A DNA stretch of 16,194 nucleotides from Gemmatimonadota bacterium (lineage in GTDB: Bacteria; Latescibacterota; UBA2968; UBA8231): the NCBI GenBank assembly GCA_018673255.1, contig JABHDC010000282.1:1-16194 (forward strand), written 5' to 3'. Below are positions 1 to 7,082 of the stretch, in pieces (position 1 is the stretch's first letter; each line of letters opens with the position of its first letter). Both the position numbers and the translations under genes were made by a program. The notes beneath the pieces are model-generated. The model saw only the letters and a list, made by a program, of their open reading frames with translations, had not been told where the DNA came from and did no database searches.

Positions 1-255
1 GGGCATCAAGCGGTGAGCGGCATTGCCTGGTAGGGAGAGCTTGTTTCTGCGATTTTGGAGCCAACCCACTCATAACACCTGTCGTGAATGCATTAAATCT
101 GCCACATCCCCCAAGGATACGGGATATATCCCCAGCTTGTGCGGGGGCGCAGGGGCGCAGGGGGGGGGCTGGGGGGTACCCCGGCAAGCGCGCATGTGCA
201 TCGTTGGCGCCGCTGAGCGGAACCATCAGCCCCGAAGTCGGACCCGAGACCTCCG
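1..255. other. Leader region without a convincing gene
   Basis: No reading frame here shows a recognisable protein family. The first 33 bases are open in frame 1 and end in a TAG at 31-33, so they could be the last residues of an upstream gene, but ten residues cannot be identified. From about 140 the base composition changes to very G-rich, with four close G runs. Frame 1, which carries the following aldo/keto reductase, has stops at 31-33, 73-75, 85-87, 94-96 and 214-216. The missing N-terminus of that protein is therefore not encoded continuously here. Confidence 0.5.
143..176 (+). other. Potential G-quadruplex: four G runs
   Basis: Four runs of G lie close together on the plus strand: 143-147 (5 G), 152-155 (4 G), 160-168 (9 G) and 171-176 (6 G). 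The loops are CGCA, CGCA and CT. The first part is also a tandem 8-base repeat, CGCAGGGG at 148-155 and 156-163. This satisfies the usual four-tract G-quadruplex pattern. It lies about 80 bases upstream of the first available start of the aldo/keto reductase. It could affect transcription or translation, or it may simply be a hard-to-sequence homopolymer tract. Confidence 0.7.
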
Positions 256-1125
256 TTGCAGCTGCGAGCCATCGATCTGGGGTGCAACTTCATCGACTGT
301 GCCAATTTCTACGGCCTGGGTCGATCAGAGCGCATTTTGGCGCGGGCCATTGCGGGCAAGCGGGATGACCTGTTCCTCACGACCAAGGTCTGGAGCCGGA
401 TCGGTGATGGACCCAACGATGCGGGACTGTCCCGATTCCACATCATGCGAGAGGTGGAGCGATCACTCACGCGTCTGGGCATCGATCACATCGACCTGTA
501 TCTGCTGCACCACTGGGATAGTGATACGCCGCTGGACGAGACGCTACAGGCAATGGATGATCTGGTTCGGCAGGGAAAGATCCTCTACGTCGGGGCCTGC
601 AACTATTCGGCGTTGCAGGTGATGGAGGCCATGTGGACGAGTGATCAGCACGGCTGGGATCGTTTTGCCTGTCTGCAGAATCAGTACAACCTTCTCCATC
701 GCCGGGAAGTGGAGCCTGAGCTTCTGCCACTGGCCGCCCGGTACGGTCTGGGCCTGATGACCTACAGCCCCCTTGCGATCGGGCTGCTCAGCGGTCGATT
801 CCGCCGTGGGCAACCGGTTCCGGATGGCACCCCCTGGAACACGATGGGTCGATTCACTGTGGACCGGGCCCTGTCGGCGCCCTTCGATGAGACGGTGGCG
901 GCATTGATCGAATTGGGCCAGGCATACTCCAAGTCCCCGGCGCAGGTCGCCATGGCGTGGCTGCTGGATCACGCCGAGGTGACGGCGCCGATCGTGGGAC
1001 CTGACACCCCCGAACACGTGGAGGATACCTTTGGCGCACTGGACTGGTCGCTGCCGTCCGAGGCTCGCAAACAACTGGACGACGTGTCGAAGGTCAGCGA
1101 ACCAGCAAGGTATGATCGCTCATGA
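256..1125 (+). CDS. Aldo/keto reductase family protein, N-terminus missing
   Basis: Predicted NAD(P)H-dependent oxidoreductase of the aldo/keto reductase (TIM-barrel) superfamily, 289 residues from TTG at 256. The catalytic tetrad can be placed: Asp14 and Tyr19 in FIDCANFYG, Lys44 in TTKVW and His85 in LYLLHHWD. The C-terminal cofactor-binding stretch APIVGPDTPEHVED is also present. Family members normally have some 35-40 residues before the FIDxAxxYG strand (the beta-hairpin and strand 1); here only 10-13 are available, because frame 1 has a stop at 214-216 and TTG 256 is the earliest possible start. No ribosome-binding site precedes it. Either the gene is 5'-truncated or a frameshift lies just upstream: the +3 frame ends in PEVGPETSVA near 260, and dropping one base there would join it to LRAIDLG. 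Its last bases overlap the next gene as ATGA. The family is certain, the substrate unknown. Confidence 0.85.
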   Translation: MQLRAIDLGCNFIDCANFYGLGRSERILARAIAGKRDDLFLTTKVWSRIGDGPNDAGLSRFHIMREVERSLTRLGIDHIDLYLLHHWDSDTPLDETLQAMDDLVRQGKILYVGACNYSALQVMEAMWTSDQHGWDRFACLQNQYNLLHRREVEPELLPLAARYGLGLMTYSPLAIGLLSGRFRRGQPVPDGTPWNTMGRFTVDRALSAPFDETVAALIELGQAYSKSPAQVAMAWLLDHAEVTAPIVGPDTPEHVEDTFGALDWSLPSEARKQLDDVSKVSEPARYDRS

Positions 1126-2381
1126 CCGCTTCCCGTCGTCTTGAGCCGCTGGCCCAGGATCACCATGTGCTCTACGAGTCACCGTCGCCGGGTCAGGTCT
1201 TCGCTTACACGCCAGGCATTGTGTGCCTGCCTTCCGGGCGACTGCTGGCCACGATGGACCAGGGGGGGCCCGGTGTGGCCGACCTGGATGGCCCCAAGGG
1301 CTACAGGGGAGAGGGCCGCCATGCGTGGCAGGGGAAGATCTACACCAGCGACGATCACGGACTGACGTGGTCAGAGCGAGGTATGTTTCCCTTCATGCAT
1401 GCCCGTCCCTTTGCCGCCGGGGGAAGGGTCTACATCCTCGGACACGACGCGGATCTGTGTGTCATCGCCAGCGATGATGAGGGCGAGTCCTGGGGAGAGG
1501 TGTCGCGCCTGACGCAAGGGCAGGCCTGGCATCAGTCGGCCTGCAATGTCCATCACGCCCGCGGGCGCGTGCATCTGGTGATGGAACGACGTGTCTACGA
1601 CGAGGTGAAGGGCTGGCCTGTATCGGAACTGGCGCCGGTCCTGATGGTGGGTGAAGAGAGCGCCGATCTGACCTTGAAGACCAATTGGACATTGGCGAGC
1701 GAACTCGTCTTTCGGGATCTGCCAGCGGCGCACATGATGGGCGCACCGTTCTGGTCACACGGAGCGATCCGGGAAGATGGCAAGGGCGCCACCATGCAGC
1801 CGATGGGGTGGCTGGAGACGAATGTCGTCGAGTTCACCGACCCGGCTCATATCTGGCACGACCCCACAGGCCGCACAGTCTATCTGTGGATGCGGGCACA
1901 CACCGGCTCCACGGGTCTGGCTTCGATTGCCCGTGTCACCGAACAGGACGATGGCAGCTGGTCGACGGACCTGGTTGAGGCTCCCTCGGGCGAGCCAATG
2001 CTCTACATGCCCTGTCCCGGTGGCCAGATGCGTTTCCATATCCTGCAGGACGAGGAGGGGATCTACTGGCTCCTGTCGACGATGGCCACTGATTCGATGC
2101 GGCGACCTGAATGCATGCCACCTGAACGCTACGGTTTGCCGAACAATGAGCGCCACATTCTGGCGTTGTACTTCAGCCGCAATTGTGTCGACTGGTGTCC
2201 GGCCGGAATCATTGCGCGAGGGGATGACCCTCGCCAGGCACGCCACTACGCCAGCATGGTCATCGACGGGAAGGACCTGCACGTCCTGTCACGATCCGGT
2301 GATGCTCGTGCCCACAGTGCCCACGATGGGAATCTCATCACCCTTCACACGATCCCGTCTTTCCGTGAACTGGTGTACTGA
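1122..2381 (+). CDS. Sialidase-like BNR/Asp-box beta-propeller protein
   Basis: 419-residue protein resembling the exo-alpha-sialidase/BNR-repeat superfamily. Two good Asp boxes (S-x-D-x-G-x-[ST]-W) are visible: SDDHGLTW at residues 76-83 and SDDEGESW at 117-124. A degenerate third may lie near 352-358 (SRNCVDW). These motifs mark turns of a beta-propeller blade. The C-terminus (LHVLSRSGDARAHSAHDGN, then FRELV) looks like the closing blade of bacterial sialidase-like proteins of unknown substrate. There is no signal peptide, so a cytoplasmic role is more likely than secreted sialidase activity. I cannot place the catalytic Arg triad, Tyr/Glu pair and acid Asp of true sialidases with confidence. 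The ATG at 1122 overlaps the preceding stop (ATGA), implying translational coupling with the aldo/keto reductase. The fold is fairly sure, the enzymatic activity is not. Confidence 0.8.
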   Translation: MTASRRLEPLAQDHHVLYESPSPGQVFAYTPGIVCLPSGRLLATMDQGGPGVADLDGPKGYRGEGRHAWQGKIYTSDDHGLTWSERGMFPFMHARPFAAGGRVYILGHDADLCVIASDDEGESWGEVSRLTQGQAWHQSACNVHHARGRVHLVMERRVYDEVKGWPVSELAPVLMVGEESADLTLKTNWTLASELVFRDLPAAHMMGAPFWSHGAIREDGKGATMQPMGWLETNVVEFTDPAHIWHDPTGRTVYLWMRAHTGSTGLASIARVTEQDDGSWSTDLVEAPSGEPMLYMPCPGGQMRFHILQDEEGIYWLLSTMATDSMRRPECMPPERYGLPNNERHILALYFSRNCVDWCPAGIIARGDDPRQARHYASMVIDGKDLHVLSRSGDARAHSAHDGNLITLHTIPSFRELVY

Positions 2382-2415
2382 TTCTGCCTTCGCCCCGGGT
2401 GAGCCGATACCCCGC

Positions 2416-4227
2416 GTGCGACTGGATGCGGTCGGCAACGATGCAGGTGCTGCCGATGGGGGGCGGTCCTTCGTCTTCGACGACCCCGTGGGTGTCATTC
2501 GGGCCGAACATGTCCAGGATGTGGCCGGGGCCCTGGAGCAGATCGAGGCAGTTGTTGCCGATGGGCTGCACGCGGCGGGATTCATCAGCTACGAAGCCGC
2601 AGCCGGGTTGGATGAGGCCCTCGTCACAGGTGCCCCGCGGGATGGTACGCCGCTGCTCTGGTTTGGCCTTTTCAGGACGCGACAGGATGTGGCTCCCCTG
2701 GCAGGACTGACGGCGCCGCCGCAGGCGATTTCAGCCTGGTTGGCTGAGTGGACCCATGCCGATCATGAAGCCAGAGTGGAACGTGTTCGAGACTGGATCG
2801 GGGCAGGAGATACGTACCAGGTCAATCTGACCATGCGCCTGCGCGCCGCCTTCGATGGCGACCCGGAGGGTCTGTATCACGCCCTGTGCCTGGCGCAGCC
2901 GACGCCACTGTGCGCCCTGGTCGATACGGGCACGGTCGTGCTTTGCTCAGCCTCCCCGGAGCTGCACTTCTCGCTTGATCACAGTCGACTGCTGACGCGC
3001 CCGATGAAGGGGACGCGCCCACGTGGTCGCTGGGCGGAGGAAGATGAAGAGCTCGCGCGCGAGTTATCCTCTTCGTCCAAGGAGCGCGCTGAGAACACGA
3101 TGATCGTTGATCTGCTGCGCAATGATCTGGGGCGAGTCTCGGTGCCCGGGTCGGTGTGTGTCGAGGAACTATGGAATGTCGAACGCTACCGGACCGTCTG
3201 GCAGATGACCTCTTCCATCGGATCGGACCTGCGCCCGGACACAAGTCTGGTAGAATTGATGGGTGCCCTGTTTCCCTGCGGATCCGTGACGGGGGCGCCC
3301 AAGATTCGCACCATGCAGATCATCGACGCTCTCGAGGACAATCCAAGAGGCGTCTATACTGGATCCATCGGCTTCCTGTCACCGGCAGCCGATGGACCGG
3401 TCTCAGGCCTTGCTCAGATGGAGGCGCGTTTCTCCGTTGCCATCCGAACGGTCGAGATCGATCGGCAACGCCAACAGGTCGTGGCCGGCGTGGGGGGCGG
3501 GATCACGTGGGATTCTTCCGCGGCGGCCGAATACGACGAGTGTCTGGCCAAGGCGAGATTTCTCTCTGCCCCCGTGGCGCCGATTTTTGATCTGCTGGAG
3601 ACGATGCGCTGGGAGCCGGGCGCAGGGATCTGGCTCGCCGAACGTCATTGGGACCGCCTGTCGGCATCAGCCCTGTATTTCGGCTATCCCTTTGACGTGG
3701 ACCAGGCCTGGGCGCAGGTGAAGGATGTCGTCGTCGGACATGAACATCCCCTGCGGTTGCGGCTCACCCTGTCTGCTGAGGGTGCGATCAATGTGACGAT
3801 CGCAGATCTGAGCCCTGATGAACAAGAATGGGTGGCCGAGGTCTCGCCAAGGCATGTCGACAGCCAGGACGTCTTCCTGTATCACAAGACGACGAATCGG
3901 CGCGTGTATGAGGAGGCGCAGATGGCCCTTGACGCACAGATCGATGAAGCGGTCCTGCTCAATGAACGTGGCGAGGTGACCGAAACTGTGCGCGGCAATC
4001 TCGTCGCCGTCCTGGATGGGCGACGGGTGACCCCGCCAAGAGAGGTCGGATTGCTGCCCGGCACCTATCGGGCCGAACTGCTTGAGAACGGGGAGGTCGA
4101 AGAACGTATCCTGCACATCGAGGACCTACTGGCGGCGACGGCCGTCTATAGCGTCAATTCTCTGCGTCGCTGGGTCAGGCTCAATCTGCGCCTGGCCGAC
4201 GCCCGACACGATGTACGCGCATCCTGA
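2416..4227 (+). CDS. pabBC: Fused aminodeoxychorismate synthase component I / aminodeoxychorismate lyase (PabB-PabC)
   Basis: Bifunctional enzyme of p-aminobenzoate (folate) synthesis, about 603 residues. Residues 1-385 are a chorismate-binding domain: YEAAAGLD near 59-66, SASPELHFS at 178-186, PMKGTRPRG at 196-204, ENTMIVDLLRNDLGR at 226-240, FPCGSVTGAPKIRTM at 286-300 and the AGVGGGITWDSSAAAEYDE block near 357-375. Lys198 in PMKGT is the PabB-type lysine that forms the covalent intermediate; anthranilate synthases have Ala there, which supports PabB over TrpE. Residues 390-600 are a class IV aminotransferase fold: LYHKTTNR with Lys491 as PLP lysine and EVTETVRGNL at 520-529, as in PabC. The frame stays open upstream inside the sialidase-like gene, but homology begins near 2420, so I chose GTG 2416 with a weak GGGTGAG upstream; GTG 2365 is the alternative. 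No PabA glutaminase is present in the window. Confidence 0.93.
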   Translation: MRLDAVGNDAGAADGGRSFVFDDPVGVIRAEHVQDVAGALEQIEAVVADGLHAAGFISYEAAAGLDEALVTGAPRDGTPLLWFGLFRTRQDVAPLAGLTAPPQAISAWLAEWTHADHEARVERVRDWIGAGDTYQVNLTMRLRAAFDGDPEGLYHALCLAQPTPLCALVDTGTVVLCSASPELHFSLDHSRLLTRPMKGTRPRGRWAEEDEELARELSSSSKERAENTMIVDLLRNDLGRVSVPGSVCVEELWNVERYRTVWQMTSSIGSDLRPDTSLVELMGALFPCGSVTGAPKIRTMQIIDALEDNPRGVYTGSIGFLSPAADGPVSGLAQMEARFSVAIRTVEIDRQRQQVVAGVGGGITWDSSAAAEYDECLAKARFLSAPVAPIFDLLETMRWEPGAGIWLAERHWDRLSASALYFGYPFDVDQAWAQVKDVVVGHEHPLRLRLTLSAEGAINVTIADLSPDEQEWVAEVSPRHVDSQDVFLYHKTTNRRVYEEAQMALDAQIDEAVLLNERGEVTETVRGNLVAVLDGRRVTPPREVGLLPGTYRAELLENGEVEERILHIEDLLAATAVYSVNSLRRWVRLNLRLADARHDVRAS

Positions 4228-4247
4228 AACTGTGAGGGAGTTCATCC

Positions 4248-5414
4248 ATGTATCGGATCGGTGAAGCGGAAGTTCAGCGGATTCGTAAGCTCATCCAGAG
4301 TGGTCGGATTTTTCGCTATGGGCACGGCGGCGAGTGTGATCAATTTGAGAGCGACTGGGCCGATCACGTGGGCGCGAAATACGCCCGCATGGCCCGCAAT
4401 GGCACCTCTGCCATTTATACGTCTCTCGTCGGACTCGGTGTAGGTCCTGGTGATCAGGTGATCGTTCCGGCCTACACATACATGGCGACGGCCCTGGCGG
4501 TGTTGGCCGCTGGTGCGATTCCGGTGATTGCGGACGTCGACGACTCTCTCACCCTGTCACCTGATGACGTCGAGCGTCGCATCACCTCCCACACGAAGGC
4601 GATCATCCCCGTCCACATGGTCGGTCTGCCCTGTGACATGGGTCGGATCATGCGTATCGCCCGCAAGCACAAACTGGTCGTGGTCGAGGACGCCTGTCAG
4701 GCGGTCGGTGGGGGATACAAGGGCAAGAAGCTTGGATCCATCGGCCATGCTGGTGCGTACAGCTTCAACTTCTTCAAGAATATCACCTGCGGTGAGGGCG
4801 GTGCCTTTGTCACGAACAAGAAGGCCGTCTACGATCGCGGCTCCGTCGCTGTGGATTGCTGTTCCTTCTACTGGAATCCGGATCAGGAGCGGGATGAGCT
4901 GCAATTCGCCGGGCATAACTTCAGGGCGTCCGAGTTTGAAGGGGCGATCCTCAATGCGCAGCTGAGTCGTCTGGAGCCGATGCTGGCCAAGATGCGTCGA
5001 GAGAAGGTGAAACTGACCCAGGCCGGCGAGAAGGCGGGGCTGAGATCGATCGTCAATCACAGCATCGAAGATGAGTGCGGGACCCATGCCGGATTCCTCT
5101 TCGAGACTGAGACCGGGGCCCGCGCATTCCAGAAGAAACTGGCAGCGGAAAAGGTCTCCTGCTTCCTGCCCATGGACACGGGACGACACGTCTACACCCG
5201 CTGGGAACCGATCATGCGGGAGCAGGGCGCCCACCACGCAGCACTGGATCCATTCAAGATTCCGGCGAACAAGAAAGCGAAGATCCGCTACACAGAGAAG
5301 ATGTGTGCCGCTTCCCTGGACGTGCTCTCACGAGCGGTGCTGGTGCCGACTCATCCGGATCACAAGGCGGCGGATGTGGCTCGCATGGTCGCTGTCATCA
5401 AGACATCGGCCTGA
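4248..5414 (+). CDS. DegT/DnrJ/EryC1/StrS family PLP-dependent aminotransferase
   Basis: 388-residue fold-type I PLP enzyme of the family that mostly transaminates keto-sugar nucleotides. Visible features: the small-residue NGTSAIYTSL loop at 51-60, the VIVPAYTYMATA segment at 71-82, the HMVG loop at 123-126, VVVEDACQAVGG with Asp148 to contact the PLP ring nitrogen, and FNFFKNITCGEGGAF, where Lys177 should form the Schiff base. Length is normal for the family. The start is set by GAGGGAG at 4234-4240, seven bases before ATG 4248. It lies 20 bases after pabBC and 15 bases before the metallophosphoesterase. No glycosyltransferase or nucleotide-sugar dehydratase accompanies it, so it may not belong to a classical surface-sugar pathway. 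Family certain, substrate unknown. Confidence 0.92.
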   Translation: MYRIGEAEVQRIRKLIQSGRIFRYGHGGECDQFESDWADHVGAKYARMARNGTSAIYTSLVGLGVGPGDQVIVPAYTYMATALAVLAAGAIPVIADVDDSLTLSPDDVERRITSHTKAIIPVHMVGLPCDMGRIMRIARKHKLVVVEDACQAVGGGYKGKKLGSIGHAGAYSFNFFKNITCGEGGAFVTNKKAVYDRGSVAVDCCSFYWNPDQERDELQFAGHNFRASEFEGAILNAQLSRLEPMLAKMRREKVKLTQAGEKAGLRSIVNHSIEDECGTHAGFLFETETGARAFQKKLAAEKVSCFLPMDTGRHVYTRWEPIMREQGAHHAALDPFKIPANKKAKIRYTEKMCAASLDVLSRAVLVPTHPDHKAADVARMVAVIKTSA

Positions 5415-5429
5415 GTGGCGGGTTTCCCC

Positions 5430-6167
5430 ATGCGTATTGCCCATATCTCAGATCTCCATCTGCGCCACCATCTGCAGGGAACTTCAGCCGTTCCCACGCG
5501 GCTCAGTCGCCAGATGGTGGAGCTGTATCCGCGGGCCTTGGATCGCATCGTCTCGGCGGCACCGGATCTGATCGTCGTCAGCGGAGACCTTGTCGATCAC
5601 CCCTTCGAGGAGATGGATCGCGCCGATCATCTGGCTGCTGGCGAACAGGATCTGCGCTGGCATGCTCAGATCCTCACAGGACTGGGCATGCCCGTCGTGG
5701 TGCTGCCGGGAAATCACGATCATCTTCCTCTGTATCATCAGGTGTTCGATCAAGAGACCGATCTGGATGTGAAGGGGACGCGGATTCTGAGTTTTGCCGA
5801 TGTCGAGGGAGATGACAATGTCCCGCGTCGCACGAATGGCGAGCGGGCGCGTTTTGAGGCCTGTCTGGTTGATGACGACCCACGACCGCAGATCCATCTG
5901 CAGCACTATCTCGTCTATCCTCGCCGGGATGAGGGATACCCTCACACGTATGAGGATGGCGAACAGATGCGGCAGGCGATGACAGAGAGCGGTCGTGTCC
6001 GGTTGTGTCTGAGTGGTCACTATCACCTCGGCCACGAGCCGGAGTGCGTCGATGGTATCTGGTTCGCCGTCGCTCCCGCTTTCTGCGAAGCACCGCACGC
6101 CTGGCGGGTCTACGATCTGGAACCCGCCGGAGGAGGACTGACGTGGCATCAGGAGCAGTTGAGCTGA
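5430..6167 (+). CDS. Calcineurin-like metallophosphoesterase
   Basis: 245-residue dinuclear metallophosphoesterase. The metal-binding motifs appear in order: D8-x-H10 in ISDLHL at the N-terminus, GD53 in VVSGDLVD, GN95H96D in LPGNHDH, His159 in LQHYLVYP, and GH197-x-H199 in LSGHYHLGHE. No signal peptide or membrane segment is evident, so it is cytosolic. The substrate could be a cyclic nucleotide, phosphodiester or phosphomonoester; the sequence does not decide. The frame is also open from GTG 5415, but MRIAHISDLH from ATG 5430 puts the DxH motif where family members have it. GGCGGG at 5417-5422 may act as a weak ribosome-binding site. The gene starts 15 bases after the aminotransferase and ends 7 bases before panB, so it is probably in the same operon. 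Confidence 0.9.
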   Translation: MRIAHISDLHLRHHLQGTSAVPTRLSRQMVELYPRALDRIVSAAPDLIVVSGDLVDHPFEEMDRADHLAAGEQDLRWHAQILTGLGMPVVVLPGNHDHLPLYHQVFDQETDLDVKGTRILSFADVEGDDNVPRRTNGERARFEACLVDDDPRPQIHLQHYLVYPRRDEGYPHTYEDGEQMRQAMTESGRVRLCLSGHYHLGHEPECVDGIWFAVAPAFCEAPHAWRVYDLEPAGGGLTWHQEQLS

Positions 6168-6174
6168 CATCGAA

Positions 6175-7032
6175 ATGACAACACCGACAAAGAAAACCAC
6201 GGCCGCCCTGCAGCAGATGAAGAGGGCCGGCGAACCCATCGTCGTGCTGACCTGCTACGATTATCCCTCCGCCCTGTGGATGGAGGAGGCCGGCGTAGAT
6301 GTCATCTTCTGCGCCGACAGTGTGGGTACCAACGTGCTGGGATACGATGACGAACGGCAGGTGACCATGGACGACATGATTCATCATCTCAAGGCCGTGC
6401 GCCGTGGCACCGGCGATGCCTATCTGCTGGCCGATCTGCCCTTTGGCAGTTGCGAAACACCAGATCAGGCACTGGGCAATTCGCTGCGTTTTGCCTCTCT
6501 CGGGGCCGATGGCATCAAGCTGGAGGGACACAAGCCCCAGGTCGTGGAGAAGTTGCGCGCCCGTGGTCTGGACGTGTGGGGGCACCTGGGGCTGAATCCG
6601 CAATTGCACGAACGGAAGGGACTCAAGGGGCGCACAGCCCGTGGTGCGGCCCGATTGCTGTCACGTGCCCGTGAACTGGAGGCGGCCGGGGCATCCTTCC
6701 TGGTTCTGGAACTGATTCCGGAGGAAGTGGGAAAGGCGATCAGCGAGACACTGTCGATTCCCACCATCGGGATTGCTGCCGGTCGCTGGACCGACGGTCA
6801 GGTGCTGGTGTCGACGGACATGCTCGGCGTCCACCATTTCCCCTTGCGGCATGTAAAGCGCTTCGCCGATATGCGTTCGGCCGGCCTGTCCGGGGTGCGA
6901 GGGTTTGCCGATGCCGTGCGCCAGCGAGACTTCCCGGAAGCCGAACACGGGCGGGACTTCCAGGCGCCGGAGCAGGCAGAGCTCTTCCGCGCCTGGGTTG
7001 AATCGGGGGCGACGGAGCCATTGCCGGAGTAG
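6175..7032 (+). CDS. panB: 3-methyl-2-oxobutanoate hydroxymethyltransferase (PanB)
   Basis: Ketopantoate hydroxymethyltransferase transfers a hydroxymethyl group from 5,10-methylene-tetrahydrofolate to alpha-ketoisovalerate, the first committed step of pantothenate/CoA synthesis, in the cytosol. At 285 residues it is slightly longer than the roughly 264 of E. coli PanB. Signatures: LTCYDYPSA at 25-33, ADSVG with Asp48 and DLPFGS with Asp87 (Mg ligands), IKLEG with Glu117, WGHLGLNPQ at 135-143, LELIPEEVGKAIS with Glu179 as probable catalytic base, IPTIGIAAG at 195-203 and GQVLVSTDMLG at 208-218. It is the last gene of the cluster before a convergent gene. Its 3' end is duplicated: the bases encoding LPE and the stop recur 17 bases downstream. 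PabB-PabC upstream feeds the same folate pool that supplies its cofactor. Confidence 0.96.
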   Translation: MTTPTKKTTAALQQMKRAGEPIVVLTCYDYPSALWMEEAGVDVIFCADSVGTNVLGYDDERQVTMDDMIHHLKAVRRGTGDAYLLADLPFGSCETPDQALGNSLRFASLGADGIKLEGHKPQVVEKLRARGLDVWGHLGLNPQLHERKGLKGRTARGAARLLSRARELEAAGASFLVLELIPEEVGKAISETLSIPTIGIAAGRWTDGQVLVSTDMLGVHHFPLRHVKRFADMRSAGLSGVRGFADAVRQRDFPEAEHGRDFQAPEQAELFRAWVESGATEPLPE

Positions 7033-7051
7033 AGGTGTTGCCAGAGTAGAG
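7021..7051. repeat. 17-bp tandem duplication over the panB stop codon
   Basis: TTGCCGGAGTAGAG at 7021-7034 is repeated as TTGCCAGAGTAGAG at 7038-7051, one mismatch in 14, with a 17-base period. The first copy encodes the last three residues and stop of PanB; the second copy is non-coding. A further small repeat, CGTGAGG at 7065-7071 and 7074-7080, follows in the same spacer. This looks like replication slippage. Confidence 0.8.
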
Positions 7052-7082
7052 CAGCAGGTCGAGTCGTGAGGCTCGTGAGGCG

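Noticed and set aside
23..622. Open frame of 199 codons covering the leader region and start of the aldo/keto reductase
   Set aside because: Past about 260 it is a shifted reading of the aldo/keto reductase; upstream it is a Gly/Arg/Cys-rich translation of the G-rich tract without similarity to anything I recognise.
1777..2415. N-terminal extension of the PabB-PabC frame back to an ATG inside the sialidase-like gene
   Set aside because: The extension overlaps the sialidase-like gene, is low-complexity and Arg/Ser/Cys-rich, and homology to PabB starts only near 2420.
5415..5429. GTG 5415 as start of the metallophosphoesterase
   Set aside because: It would add five non-conserved residues; ATG 5430 places the DxH motif at the usual distance from the N-terminus.
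7059..7075. Possible terminator hairpin (CGAG ... CTCG) between convergent genes
   Set aside because: The stem is only four base pairs with an eight-base loop and no T run follows on either strand.
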